Part shown: piece by piece, positions 16,634 through 25,628 of the stretch
Layout: every line of letters starts with the position of its first letter
How positions within the stretch are numbered: position 1 is the first letter of the stretch
DNA from: Streptomyces guryensis
Lineage (GTDB): Bacteria; Actinomycetota; Actinomycetes; Streptomycetales; Streptomycetaceae
Length of the DNA: 64,000 nt
Assembly (NCBI RefSeq): GCF_021261325.1
Contig: NZ_JAJSBI010000006.1
Coordinates: 186,001-250,000 of the forward strand
Direction of reading: 5' to 3'
Notes under the pieces: model-generated
What the model was told of the DNA's origin: nothing
Seen by the model: the letters and a program-made list of their open reading frames with translations, nothing else
Databases searched by the model: none
Program-made: the position numbers and the translations under genes

Positions 16634-18655
16634 TCAGCCGTCGAGTCGTACGACCCGGACGGCTCCCGCGGGGACTTCGAGCCGGCCCGCGGCACGTTCG
16701 CCGGTCAGCAGCTCGGTGCCGTGCGCCTCCAGCGGCACCTTGGCGTCCGACGCGGTGTGGTTGACTGCGAACAGGTAGCTGCCCGACTCGCCGGTGCGGC
16801 GCACCACCTCGACATCCCGGGGCAGATCGGCGTGCGGGGCGACACGCGCGTCCTCGATCGCCCAGCCGAGCAGGGCGTCCAGGCCCTCCGCGCCCAGCCG
16901 GGTGGAGACGTACCAGGCGGTGCCCTCGCCTAGGCGGTGGCGGGTGACGGCCGGGTGGCCCGCGGTCAAGCCGTCGGCGTAGGTCCACACGGTCTCGGCG
17001 CCGCGCGGGACGACGAACTCCGTCCACACGTCGCCGCTGAGCTCGGAGCCGTCCGGGCCGCTGACGCGCACCGACTGGCCCTGCAGCAGCGGCGAGAACT
17101 CCTCGACAGTCAGCCCGAGCACATCGCGGAGCGCGCCCGGGTAGGGGCCCTCGTGGACGGCGTCGTGCTCGTCGACGATGCCGGAGAAGTACGAGACGAC
17201 GAGGGTGCCGCCTCCTTCGACGTACTCCTTGAGGTTGTCGCCGGCCGCCTCCGTCATCAGGTACAGGGCGGGCACGACCACAAGGGGGTATCTCGACAAG
17301 TCGGCTTCCGGGTGGGCGAAGTCGACGGTGAGGTGGCGGTCGTAGAGGGCCTCGTAGAACGCGTCGGCGCGTTCGCGGGCGTCGTGGTCCTCGCTGGGGC
17401 GCCATTCGAGGTTCTGTGCCCACCAGGAGTGCCAGTCCCACAGGACGGCGACGTCGGCCTGGGTGCGGGTGCCGCGGACCTGGCCCAACGAGTCGAGAGC
17501 GGCGCCCAGTTCGACGACCTCGCGCCAGACACGGGTCCCCGTGCCGCCGTGCGGGAGCATCGCCGAGTGGAACTTCTCGGCGCCGCGCCGGGACTGGCGC
17601 CACTGGAAGAACAGGGCGCCGTCGGAGCCGCGGGCCACGTGGGCGAGGGAGTTGCGGGCCATCTGGCCGGGGGCCTTCGCGGGGTTGCGGGGCTGCCAGT
17701 TGACGCCCGAGGTGGAGTGCTCCAGCAGCAGCCAGGGGGCGCCGCCGGCGACGGAGCGGGTGAGGTCGGCGGCCATCGCGAGGTTGACGTGGGTGCGGCG
17801 GCCGTCGGTGATCAGATAGTGGTCGTTGGTGACGAGGTCGACCTCGCGGCCCCAGGCCCAGTAGTCGACGGAGTCGCACTGGCTGAGGGCGGTCATGAAG
17901 TTCGTCGTGACCGGGATGCCCGGCGAGAGGCGGTGCAGGATGTCCCGCTCCATACGGAAGTTCTCGCGCATGGTGGCGTCGGCGAAGCGCTTGTAGTCCA
18001 GCGCCTGTGCCGGGTTGACGGCGGTCGGGGTGGCGCGCGGCGGGTTGATCTGCTCGAAGTCGGTGTAGCGCTGCCCCCAGAAGGCCGTGCCCCACGCCTC
18101 GTTGACGGCCTCGACGGTCGCGTAAGTCGCCTCCAGCCAGCGGCGGAAGTGCGCGGCGCAGGAGTCGCAGTAGCAGGCCGAGACGGGGACGCCGTACTCG
18201 TTGTGGACGTGCCACATCGCTAGGGCCGGGTGGTCGCCGTAGCGCTCCGCGAGCCGGGTGGTGATGCCGGCCGCGGCCGCGCGGTAGTCGGCGTTGCTGT
18301 GACAGATGGCGGCGCGGGAGCCGAACTCGTGGCGCACGCCCCCGGGGGTCACGGGAAGGGCCTCCGGGTGCGCCCGGTAGAACCAGACCGGCGGGCACAC
18401 GGTGGGTGTGCCCAGGTCGGCGCGTATGCCGTGCTCGTGCAGCAGGTCCAGCAGACGGTCCAGCCAGCCGAAGTCGTACACCCCCGGTGAGGGCTCCAGG
18501 AGCGCCCAGGAGAAGATCCCGACGCTCACCATGGTGACGCCGGCCTCCCGCATCAGCCGGACGTCCTCCTGCCAGACGCTTTCCGGCCACTGCTCGGGGT
18601 TGTAGTCCCCACCGAAGGCGAGCCTGGTGAGGCCCCTGGGGCTGGTCTCCGGCAT
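16634..18655 (-). CDS. ganA: GH42 beta-galactosidase
   Basis: A 673-residue cytoplasmic beta-galactosidase that splits imported galacto-oligosaccharides to galactose. The GH42 catalytic domain shows acid/base E153 in HVHNEYG and nucleophile E312 in LLLEHSTSGVNW. The structural zinc site of GH42 enzymes is intact (C118, C161, C163, C166 in CYCDSC). The middle trimerisation domain and the small C-terminal beta domain follow. ATG 18655 has GGGAGAG upstream. It faces the transporter operon across a 227-base regulatory region, and together with the GH53 enzyme forms the hydrolytic arm of the galactan locus. Confidence 0.93.
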   Translation of the reverse strand: MPETSPRGLTRLAFGGDYNPEQWPESVWQEDVRLMREAGVTMVSVGIFSWALLEPSPGVYDFGWLDRLLDLLHEHGIRADLGTPTVCPPVWFYRAHPEALPVTPGGVRHEFGSRAAICHSNADYRAAAAGITTRLAERYGDHPALAMWHVHNEYGVPVSACYCDSCAAHFRRWLEATYATVEAVNEAWGTAFWGQRYTDFEQINPPRATPTAVNPAQALDYKRFADATMRENFRMERDILHRLSPGIPVTTNFMTALSQCDSVDYWAWGREVDLVTNDHYLITDGRRTHVNLAMAADLTRSVAGGAPWLLLEHSTSGVNWQPRNPAKAPGQMARNSLAHVARGSDGALFFQWRQSRRGAEKFHSAMLPHGGTGTRVWREVVELGAALDSLGQVRGTRTQADVAVLWDWHSWWAQNLEWRPSEDHDARERADAFYEALYDRHLTVDFAHPEADLSRYPLVVVPALYLMTEAAGDNLKEYVEGGGTLVVSYFSGIVDEHDAVHEGPYPGALRDVLGLTVEEFSPLLQGQSVRVSGPDGSELSGDVWTEFVVPRGAETVWTYADGLTAGHPAVTRHRLGEGTAWYVSTRLGAEGLDALLGWAIEDARVAPHADLPRDVEVVRRTGESGSYLFAVNHTASDAKVPLEAHGTELLTGERAAGRLEVPAGAVRVVRLDG

Positions 18656-18742
18656 GGATCTCTCCCGTTTTGTCGATCATTTGGGAACGTGCACACACAG
18701 CGGCGGCGGTGTGAGCCCAACATAACCGCACAGCAACAACCA

Positions 18743-18784
18743 TTGACAAGTGTCCGGGATGTTTCTCTACTGTGAACGCTCACA
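18743..18784 (+). promoter_or_regulatory. gan transporter promoter with overlapping LacI-type operator
   Basis: A near-consensus vegetative promoter is visible: TTGACA (18743-18748), 17-base spacer, TCTACT (18766-18771). The dyad TGTGAACGCTCACA (18771-18784) begins on the last -10 base and covers the expected start site. It has a central CG and TGTGA/TCACA arms typical of LacI-family operators. A repressor bound here would block RNA polymerase; the regulator encoded at the end of the operon is the obvious candidate. A TGTGAGC half site lies at about 18710-18716 toward the GH42 gene. Confidence 0.7.
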
Positions 18785-18882
18785 GAGCATCACAGGTCCT
18801 CGCGACGGGCGGGGATCCGGCTCCTGTGATTCGCATGGCAGGTTTCCGCACCAGGCGGGGACCCAGGTCAGGGGAGAGATCC

Positions 18883-20202
18883 ATGCCCAACACGAAGCGC
18901 ACCCGCCTCGTGGCATCCACCATCGCCGTCGCCCTCGGCGCCACCGCCCTCACCGCCTGCGGCTCGTCCGACAGCGACAGCAAGACCGAATCGGGACCGG
19001 TCTCGCTGACGTACTGGACCTGGACGCCCGGCATGGACAAGGTCGTGGACCTGTGGAACAAGGGTCCGGGCAAGAAGGCCCAGATCACGGTCACGGTGAA
19101 GAAGCAGGCGTCCGGCGACTCGCTGGTCACCAAGATCCTCACCGCGCACAAGGCGAAGAAGGCGCCCGACCTGGTGCAGGCCGAGTACCAGGCGCTGCCG
19201 ACGCTGGTCAGCAACGACGCGCTGGCCGACATATCGAAGGACCTCGGCGACACCAAGAGCAAGTTCGCCGACGGCGTGTGGCAGCAGACCACGCTGGGCA
19301 CGGACGCGGTCTACGCGGTGCCGCAGGACATCGGGCCGATGATGTTCTACTACCGCCAGGACCTGTTCAAGAAGTACGGCCTGAGCGTCCCCACCACCTG
19401 GGAGCAGTTCGCCGAGACGGCCCGCGCGCTGAAGAAGAAGGCCCCGGACAAGGACCTCACCACCTTCTCCGCCAACGACTCCGGCCTGTTCGCGGGTCTC
19501 GCCCAGCAGGCCGGCGCCAAGTGGTGGACGACCTCCGGCGACAAGTGGAAGGTCGGCATCAACGACGCGGCCACCAAGAAGGTCGCCGACTTCTGGGGCG
19601 GCCTGGTCAAGGAGGGCGCCGTCGACAACCAGCCGATGTACACCCCGGCCTGGAACAAGGCGATCGACACCGGCAAGCAGATCGCCTGGGTCTCCGCCGT
19701 GTGGGCGCCGGGCACGCTGACCACCGCGGCGCCCCAGACCAAGGGCAAGTGGGCCATGGCCCCACTCCCCCAGTGGTCCGCGGGCGACAACGTCACCGGC
19801 AGCTGGGGCGGCTCCTCCACCGCCGTCACCACCGACTCCGCGCACACGGCGGCCGCCGCCAAGTTCGCCGCCTGGCTGAACACCGACGGTGGCGCGCTGC
19901 AGGCGCTGGCCAAGGACAGCGGCATCTACCCGGCCGCCACCAACGCACAGACCAGCGGCGCCTTCGCCCAGCCGCCGGCCTACTTCTCGAACCAGTCGGA
20001 CTTCTACACCGAGGCCGCCGCGATCGCGAAGACCACGGCGCCCTCGGCCTGGGGCCCGAACGTGAACGTCGCCTACACGACCTTCAACGACGCCTTCGGC
20101 ACCGCCGCCAAGAACAAGTCGGACTTCACCGCCGCCCTGAACACGATGCAGGACGCCACGGTCGCCGACCTCAAGAAGCAGGGCTTCGAGGTTTCCGAGT
20201 GA
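18883..20202 (+). CDS. ganS: galacto-oligosaccharide ABC transporter binding lipoprotein
   Basis: A 439-residue family-1 extracellular solute-binding protein. The lipoprotein signal peptide ends in the lipobox LTAC, with the lipidated cysteine at residue 26. The mature protein has the usual two-lobe features (GPVSLTYWTWTPGMDKVV near the start, WAPGTLTTAAPQTKGKW mid-protein, WNKAI substrate-face region). ATG 18883 is used, with GGGGAGAG upstream, although the frame is open further 5'. It leads a four-gene operon with two permeases and a LacI regulator. Galactan oligosaccharide specificity is inferred from the neighbouring GH53 and GH42 genes. Confidence 0.88.
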   Translation: MPNTKRTRLVASTIAVALGATALTACGSSDSDSKTESGPVSLTYWTWTPGMDKVVDLWNKGPGKKAQITVTVKKQASGDSLVTKILTAHKAKKAPDLVQAEYQALPTLVSNDALADISKDLGDTKSKFADGVWQQTTLGTDAVYAVPQDIGPMMFYYRQDLFKKYGLSVPTTWEQFAETARALKKKAPDKDLTTFSANDSGLFAGLAQQAGAKWWTTSGDKWKVGINDAATKKVADFWGGLVKEGAVDNQPMYTPAWNKAIDTGKQIAWVSAVWAPGTLTTAAPQTKGKWAMAPLPQWSAGDNVTGSWGGSSTAVTTDSAHTAAAAKFAAWLNTDGGALQALAKDSGIYPAATNAQTSGAFAQPPAYFSNQSDFYTEAAAIAKTTAPSAWGPNVNVAYTTFNDAFGTAAKNKSDFTAALNTMQDATVADLKKQGFEVSE

Positions 20203-21122
20203 CCACCGCACGCCGGAGGCCGTACGGGGTCAAGGGGGCCCCGTACGCCTTCCTCCTCCCCGCCACGATCCTCTTCGCGCTGTTCTTCGCGCTGCCCATC
20301 GGCTACGCGGTCTATCTCAGCTTCCGCAAGGTGCACGTCTCCGGCCTCGGCCTGGGCTCGGGCGCCCGGAAGGAGGTCTGGGCAGGACTGGAGAACTACA
20401 CCGACGCCGTCACCGACAACGAACTGCTGGACGGGGCGCTGCGCGTCCTCGGCTACGGCTGCATCGTCGTCCCGGTGATGCTCGGCCTCGCCCTGCTGTT
20501 CGCGCTGATGCTCGACTCGGACAAGGTGCGGTTCGCGCCGTTCACCCGGCTCGCGATCTTCCTGCCGTACGCCATTCCCGGCGTGGTGGCGGCCCTGATG
20601 TGGGGCTTCCTGTACCTGCCGGACGTCAGCCCGTTCTACTACCTGCTCCAGAAGCTGCACATGCCGCAGCCGAATCTGCTCGACGGCGGTCCGCTGTATC
20701 TCGCGATGGCGAACATCGCGGTCTGGGGCGGCACCGGCTTCAACATGATCGTCATCTACACCTCCCTGCAGTCGATCCCGGCCGAGGTGTACGAGGCGGC
20801 GAAGCTGGACGGCGCCACGCCACTGCAGATCGCCCTGAAGATCAAGATCCCGATGGTGGCTCCCTCGCTGGTGCTGACCTTCTTCTTCTCGATCATCGCG
20901 ACGCTCCAGGTGTTCAACGAGCCGATGACCCTCAAGCCGCTCACCAACTCCCTGCCACTGACCTGGAGTCCGCTGATGAACGTGTACGCGGACGCGTTCC
21001 GCAAGGGCGACATCTACCAGGCGGCCTCGGAGGCCGTGATCATCGCGCTGGCCACGCTCGTCCTGTCCTTCGGCTTCCTGCGGGCCGCGAACCGTCGTCA
21101 GAAGCAGGAGGCAACGCGATGA
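20199..21122 (+). CDS. ganP: carbohydrate ABC permease, MalF/GanP type
   Basis: A 307-residue permease subunit with six predicted helices. The cytoplasmic coupling motif EVYEAAKLDGATPLQIALKI (about residues 195-215) is the EAA loop that docks the ATPase. The GTG start at 20199 overlaps the stop of the binding-protein gene (GTGA). A long open frame runs upstream in another register through the binding-protein gene and is not coding. No ATPase gene is present in the locus; streptomycetes generally energise such importers with a shared MsiK-type ATPase encoded elsewhere. Confidence 0.9.
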   Translation: MTTARRRPYGVKGAPYAFLLPATILFALFFALPIGYAVYLSFRKVHVSGLGLGSGARKEVWAGLENYTDAVTDNELLDGALRVLGYGCIVVPVMLGLALLFALMLDSDKVRFAPFTRLAIFLPYAIPGVVAALMWGFLYLPDVSPFYYLLQKLHMPQPNLLDGGPLYLAMANIAVWGGTGFNMIVIYTSLQSIPAEVYEAAKLDGATPLQIALKIKIPMVAPSLVLTFFFSIIATLQVFNEPMTLKPLTNSLPLTWSPLMNVYADAFRKGDIYQAASEAVIIALATLVLSFGFLRAANRRQKQEATR

Positions 21123-22024
21123 GTTCCCTCGCCGTACACAAGGCGCCCTCGGCGGCCGGTACGACCGGTGCCACCCAGAGCCGCCCGCCGCTGCGCAGCC
21201 GTATCGCACTGGTCCCGACGATCACCCTGGTGCTCGGCGCGATCTACACGCTGCTGCCGGTGGCGTGGGTGATCATCGCGTCCACCAAGTCCGGCCGTGA
21301 GCTGTTCTCCACGTTCACGTTCCTGCCGGGCACCGGCCTCGCCGACAACATCAAGCAGCTCAACGCGTATCGCGACGGCGTGTACTGGAAGTGGATGGGC
21401 AACTCCGCCCTGTACGCCGGTCTCGGCGCCCTGCTGTCCACGGTGGTGTCGTCCTTCAGCGGGTACGCGCTCGCGACGTACCGCTTCCGCGGCCGCGAGA
21501 CGATGTTCAACGTCCTGCTCGCCGGTGTGCTGATGCCGCCGATCATCCTCGCCATCCCGCAGTACCTGCTGCTGGCGAAGGCCGACCTCACGGACTCCTA
21601 CCTGTCCGTGATGCTGCCGCAGATCCTCTCGCCCTACGGCGTCTACCTCGCGCGCATCTATGCGGCCGCGGCCGTCCCGGGCGACGTGGTGGAGGCCGGG
21701 CGGATGGACGGGGCGAGCGAGTGGCGGATCTTCACCCGGGTCGCGCTGCCGATGATGGTGCCCGGCCTGGTGACGGTGTTCCTGTTCCAGTTCGTGGCGA
21801 TCTGGAACAACTTCCTGCTCCCGTACATCATGCTCAGCGACGACGAGAAGTTCCCGATCACGCTCGGCCTGTACACGCTCCTGGAGCAGGGTTCCAACCA
21901 GCCCGCGCTGTACACCCTGGTGATCACCGGTGCCTTCCTCGCGGTGCTCCCGCTGATCGCGCTGTTCCTGGTCATCCAGCGCTTCTGGAGCCTCGATCTG
22001 CTCTCCGGGGCCGTAAAGTCATGA
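21119..22024 (+). CDS. ganQ: carbohydrate ABC permease, MalG/GanQ type
   Basis: A 301-residue permease subunit with six helices and a hydrophilic N-terminal tail of about 28 residues. The EAA-type coupling loop is GDVVEAGRMDGASEWRIF near residue 200. It forms the heterodimeric channel with the preceding subunit. ATGA overlaps join it to the preceding permease (21119) and to the following regulator (22021), so stoichiometry is tightly coupled. Confidence 0.9.
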   Translation: MSSLAVHKAPSAAGTTGATQSRPPLRSRIALVPTITLVLGAIYTLLPVAWVIIASTKSGRELFSTFTFLPGTGLADNIKQLNAYRDGVYWKWMGNSALYAGLGALLSTVVSSFSGYALATYRFRGRETMFNVLLAGVLMPPIILAIPQYLLLAKADLTDSYLSVMLPQILSPYGVYLARIYAAAAVPGDVVEAGRMDGASEWRIFTRVALPMMVPGLVTVFLFQFVAIWNNFLLPYIMLSDDEKFPITLGLYTLLEQGSNQPALYTLVITGAFLAVLPLIALFLVIQRFWSLDLLSGAVKS

Positions 22025-23052
22025 CCATGAGCAACACGGGGGGCCGACGCAGACCGCCGACGATCCACGACGTGGCCCGCGAGGCGGGTGTCTCACGGGG
22101 CACCGTCTCGCGAGTGCTCAACGGCGGGCACTACGTCAGCCCGTCCGCCCAGGAGGCGGTCAACGCCGCGATCCGCAAGACGGGTTACGTCGTCAACCGG
22201 CACGCCCGTTCGCTGATCACCGGGCGTTCGGACTCGGTAGGCTTCCTGCTGACGGAGCCTCAGGAGCGGTTCTTCGAGGACCCGAACTTCAACGTCCTGC
22301 TGAGCGCGTGCACCCAGGCGCTGGCCGCCCACGACATCCCGCTGCTGCTGATGCTGGCGGGCACCGAGGACGAACGGCGGCGCATAACGCGGTACATCAC
22401 GGCGGGGCACGTCGACGGTGTGCTGCTGGTCTCCAGCCACTCCGGGGACCCGGTCGCGGAGCAGCTGCGCGAGGCGGGGGTGCCCCTCGTCCAGTGCGGC
22501 AAGCCCATGGGGCTCGGCTCCAAGGTGAGTTACGTGGCGGCGGACGACCGGGACGGCGCCCGTGACATGGTGCGCCATCTGCTGTCGCGGGGGCGCCGCC
22601 GGATCGGCATGGTGAGCGGCCCGCTGGACACCCCGGGCGGGGTGGACCGCCTCGCCGGCTACAAGGAGGTGCTCACGGAGGCGGGCGTCGAGATCGACGA
22701 GCGGCTCATCGTCTCCGGTGACTACAGCCGGGCCAGCGGCGAGGCGGGCTGCGCGCGGCTGCTGGCGCAGGCCCCGGACATGGACGCCGTCTTCGTGGCC
22801 TCCGACCTGATGGCACAGGGCGCTCTGGCGGCGCTGCGCCGGGCTGGCCGCCGGGTGCCCGAGGACGTGTCCGTGGGCGGCTTCGACGACTCCGTCGCGG
22901 CGACCGAGGCCACCCCCGCCCTCACCACGATCCGCCAGCCCTACGACCGCATCAGCTCCGAGATGGTACGGGTACTGCTGGCACAGATCGGGGGCGAGGA
23001 CCCGGCGGCGGTGATTCTGCCGACGGAGCTGGTGAAGCGGGAGTCGACGTAA
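22021..23052 (+). CDS. ganR: LacI-family repressor of the galactan locus
   Basis: A 343-residue regulator. The N-terminal helix-turn-helix and hinge (about 12-68: PTIHDVAREAGVSRGTVSRV, then SLITGRSDSVGF) are followed by a periplasmic-binding-protein-like effector domain. Conserved effector-domain residues appear in VFVASDLMAQGAL and VGGFDDS. It is the last gene of the transporter operon, with an ATGA overlap, and so is autoregulated. A matching dyad overlaps the operon promoter. The inducer is likely galactose or a galacto-oligosaccharide, by inference. Confidence 0.88.
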   Translation: MTMSNTGGRRRPPTIHDVAREAGVSRGTVSRVLNGGHYVSPSAQEAVNAAIRKTGYVVNRHARSLITGRSDSVGFLLTEPQERFFEDPNFNVLLSACTQALAAHDIPLLLMLAGTEDERRRITRYITAGHVDGVLLVSSHSGDPVAEQLREAGVPLVQCGKPMGLGSKVSYVAADDRDGARDMVRHLLSRGRRRIGMVSGPLDTPGGVDRLAGYKEVLTEAGVEIDERLIVSGDYSRASGEAGCARLLAQAPDMDAVFVASDLMAQGALAALRRAGRRVPEDVSVGGFDDSVAATEATPALTTIRQPYDRISSEMVRVLLAQIGGEDPAAVILPTELVKREST

Positions 23053-23108
23053 GGACCCCACTGAGGGCGCGCCGAACGGTGATGCGGCCGTCGGCGCCCC
23101 TCGGTCCT
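23052..23108 (+). terminator. compound hairpin after the gan operon
   Basis: AGGACC (23052-23057) pairs with GGTCCT (23103-23108), and the inner AGGGCGC (23064-23070) pairs with GCGCCCCT (23094-23101, one bulge). The nested stems begin on the last base of the LacI stop codon and probably end the transporter-regulator transcript. Confidence 0.55.
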
Positions 23109-23218
23109 GGCTCGCACGGGTCAACCGATCAGGATCGAAGAAGCGGATTCCCCCTCCCCCGCCCTAGCGTGAATGCACCGACGAAATCCGTCGGCCCACC
23201 ACTGCGGAGGAGCACGCC

Positions 23219-23569
23219 ATGACCGCCGGCCTCAAGACGATCATCTACCCCGTCAAGGACCTCGCCCGGGCGAAGGCCCTGTTCAGCGCCCTGCTGGAGG
23301 TGGAGCCGTACGCGGATGCGCCGTACTACGTCGGCTTCAAGGACGCCGGTCAGGATGTCGGCCTCGACCCCAACGGACACGCGAAGGGCCTCACCGGGCC
23401 GGTGCCGTACTGGCACGTCGACGACATCCGCGGGCGGCTCGCCGCACTCGTGGACGCCGGCGCGGAAGTCGTGCAGGACGTCCAGGACGTCGGCAACGGC
23501 AGGCTCGTCGCCTCACTGAAGGACGCCGACGGCAATCTGGTCGGGCTGCTCCAGGACCCGCCCGCCTGA
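23219..23569 (+). CDS. VOC (glyoxalase-fold) family protein
   Basis: A 116-residue single vicinal-oxygen-chelate domain (KTIIYPVKDLARAKALFSAL start, VPYWHVDDIRGRLAAL centre, DADGNLVGLLQDP end). Paired beta-alpha-beta-beta-beta modules usually bind a metal or an antibiotic. Glyoxalase, extradiol dioxygenase and resistance roles are all possible and the substrate cannot be assigned. GCGGAGGAG sits well for ATG 23219. A MarR gene follows on the same strand 72 bases later and could regulate it. Confidence 0.78.
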   Translation: MTAGLKTIIYPVKDLARAKALFSALLEVEPYADAPYYVGFKDAGQDVGLDPNGHAKGLTGPVPYWHVDDIRGRLAALVDAGAEVVQDVQDVGNGRLVASLKDADGNLVGLLQDPPA

Positions 23570-23641
23570 CGAGCACCAGCTGCATGCACCCGCATTCATT
23601 GCACAGTCAACAAATGGCTGGTTCGGTGTTACCGTGCGGGT

Positions 23642-24028
23642 ATGGCAGTGAAAACGGCCGATGTCCGGCTCGAGGACAGATGGCGGGACATCCTCTCCGT
23701 GCACGCCCGCACGATGTGCGAGATCGACCGGGCTCTGCACCCGCACGGCCTGGGCGCGAGCGACTTCGAGGTGCTCGACATCCTCGCGTCCGAGGCTCCC
23801 GGCGAGGGCGACCAGTGCCGGGTGCAGAACCTCGCGGGACGGGTCCATCTCAGCCAGAGCGCGCTGTCCCGGCTCATCGGCCGGCTGGAGAAGGACGGCC
23901 TGGTGGAGCGCTCCGTCTGCGCGGAGGACCGGCGCGGCGTGTATGTCACCCTGACCGGGAAGGGCCGCGCCCTGCACACCGAGGTGCTGCCGCTGCAGCG
24001 CGAGGTGCTGTCCCGGCTGCTGGGCTGA
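23642..24028 (+). CDS. MarR-family regulator
   Basis: A 128-residue dimeric winged-helix regulator. The recognition region is LAGRVHLSQSALSRLIGRLE (about 62-81) and the wing follows in RSVCAEDRRGVYVTLTGKG. The N-terminal helices are slightly short compared with typical MarR proteins of about 140-150 residues. Partly dyad sequence with TTG and CAA arms (about 23598-23617) lies about 30 bases upstream and may be its own operator. The target may be the preceding VOC gene or a gene elsewhere. Confidence 0.82.
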   Translation: MAVKTADVRLEDRWRDILSVHARTMCEIDRALHPHGLGASDFEVLDILASEAPGEGDQCRVQNLAGRVHLSQSALSRLIGRLEKDGLVERSVCAEDRRGVYVTLTGKGRALHTEVLPLQREVLSRLLG

Positions 24029-24066
24029 TCCGCCCCACCTCACGGTTCTCGTCCTGGAGCTCGCGT

Positions 24067-24507
24067 TCAGCGGAGCTCCTCGGCCAGCCCGACGACGATG
24101 CCCTCGGGGCCGCGGACGTAGCAGAGCCGATAGATGTCCTCGTACCGCACGATCTCGCCGACCAGTTCGGCACCGTGGGTGCGCAGGCGGGCGACGACGT
24201 CCTCGATGTCGTCGACGGCGAACATGATGCGCCGGATACCGAGCGTGTTGGCCGACGCGTCCTTCGGTTCGGCGGTGATGGCCCTCGGCCGGTGGAACTT
24301 CGCCAGCTCCACCCGGCCGTGGCCGTCCGGGACCCGCAGCATGGCGACGTCCTGCCGGACGTCGTCGAGCCCGATGACACGTTCCGCCCAGCGCCCTTCG
24401 AGCGGCCCCTCGCCCTCCAGCTCCATGCCGAGTTCGACGAAGAACGAGATCACGGCCTCAAGGTCGTCGACGACGATGAGCACGTTGTCCATCCGCCGGA
24501 TCGCCAT
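24067..24507 (-). CDS. VOC (glyoxalase-fold) family protein
   Basis: A 146-residue vicinal-oxygen-chelate protein: RMDNVLIVVDDLEAVISFF at the start, GHGRVELAKFHRP in the middle, IRRIMFAVDDIEDVVARL in the second module, and VRGPEGIVVGLAEEL at the end. Both beta-alpha-beta-beta-beta modules are in one chain, giving a complete metal or ligand cleft. Substrate unknown. It is convergent with the MarR gene; the stop codons are 38 bases apart. Confidence 0.8.
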   Translation of the reverse strand: MAIRRMDNVLIVVDDLEAVISFFVELGMELEGEGPLEGRWAERVIGLDDVRQDVAMLRVPDGHGRVELAKFHRPRAITAEPKDASANTLGIRRIMFAVDDIEDVVARLRTHGAELVGEIVRYEDIYRLCYVRGPEGIVVGLAEELR

Positions 24508-24538
24508 GCCGGGCCTCCTGCGCCTGTACGGGCGAGCG

Positions 24539-25519
24539 TCACAACTGTGCGGTCGTCTGCTCTCCGGCCGCGCTGCCTTCGAGCCACTGGGACCAGCTCA
24601 GGTTGAACGCGGCGTAGCCGTTGTCGGCCGGGGCCTTGCCACGGGGCGAACCGGTGACGGTGACCGGGTCGCCCTGCTTGATCTGGCCGTAGAACCACTT
24701 GGCGTCCGACATGGAGAGGTGGACGCAGCCGTGCGAGCCGCGGGCGCTGCCGCTGCCCGGGTTGGGGTCGCCGGTCGAGTAGTGCACGTAGGTGCCGGAC
24801 TGGGTCAGGTGGACGTCCCAGGGCAGCGTCAGGTCGTAGAAGTTGGGGCTGCTCTTGTCGCAGCTGATGCCGACACTGCAGGAGGTCATGTGGACCTTCT
24901 CCTGCTTGTCGATGACGGCCATCGTGCCGTCCCACGTCGGGTACTGGGCGCTTCCCGCGTTGATCGACAGGGTGCGCACCAGCTTGCCGTTCCGTGTCAC
25001 CTTCATGGTGTGGCCGGTGACCGAGACATCCGCGCGCACGTCGTCCCCGACAGTGAAGGTGTGCGTGTAGCCGTGCACGCCGTAGCGCCCGTTGCCGTTG
25101 CTGACGCCCGTCAGGTCGGCGTCGATCTTCACCTTCGTGCCGGAGGGCCAGTACGTCTTCGGCCGCCAGTCGGCGCGCCTGTCGCCCATCCAGTGCCAGG
25201 CGCCGGCCACCGACTGCGAGGCGCTCACCTTCATGTGCTTCTCGACGGTGGCCCGCGCCTTGGCCGCCACCGGGTTCGTGAAGATCACCGAGATCGGCAT
25301 GGCCACGCCGACGGTGGTTCCGGTCTGCGGGGTGATCGTATCCAGCAGCATCGGCGGCCCGGCGGGCTTCGTCGGTGATGGCGAGGCACTCGCGCTCGCC
25401 TTGCCCGCCTTTCCGTCGTCCGCGCTCGCCTTGCTGCTGCCCGCCCCGCCGCAGGCACTCGCGCCCGCCAGCATCGCGACCGTGACGAGTGCGACTCCTA
25501 TGCCCTTGCGCCGTCCCAC
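24539..25519 (-). CDS. lipoprotein L,D-transpeptidase (Ig-like + YkuD)
   Basis: A 326-residue exported lipoprotein. The signal peptide ends at AGASAC with the lipid cysteine near residue 23, followed by a Ser/Ala/Pro-rich linker. Two bacterial Ig-like domains span about 55-200. The YkuD catalytic domain spans about 200-320 with the active-site block HYSTGDPNPGSGSARGSHG then CVHLS (histidine plus nucleophile cysteine). It makes 3-3 peptidoglycan crosslinks or attaches proteins to the wall, chemistry insensitive to most penicillins. The length matches actinobacterial Ldt enzymes. Confidence 0.9.
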   Translation of the reverse strand: MGRRKGIGVALVTVAMLAGASACGGAGSSKASADDGKAGKASASASPSPTKPAGPPMLLDTITPQTGTTVGVAMPISVIFTNPVAAKARATVEKHMKVSASQSVAGAWHWMGDRRADWRPKTYWPSGTKVKIDADLTGVSNGNGRYGVHGYTHTFTVGDDVRADVSVTGHTMKVTRNGKLVRTLSINAGSAQYPTWDGTMAVIDKQEKVHMTSCSVGISCDKSSPNFYDLTLPWDVHLTQSGTYVHYSTGDPNPGSGSARGSHGCVHLSMSDAKWFYGQIKQGDPVTVTGSPRGKAPADNGYAAFNLSWSQWLEGSAAGEQTTAQL

Positions 25520-25628
25520 GACCTGCCCCGCTCTCTCGCTCCTCGGCCCTGAGGGGCCTGCTTCCCTGTCAGACAGTTACGACACGGGCGGCAGTTGCAT
25601 CAGGCGGGTAGATCTTTAGTGATCCATG

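Noticed and set aside
16020..18749. 909-codon minus-strand open frame through GH42 and GH53
   Set aside because: It is the wrong frame of two well-conserved enzyme genes and reads Pro/Arg-rich throughout.
18750..20198. 5' extension of the first gan permease through the binding-protein gene
   Set aside because: The upstream half is an out-of-frame reading of a clear lipoprotein gene; the GTGA overlap at 20199 gives a natural start.
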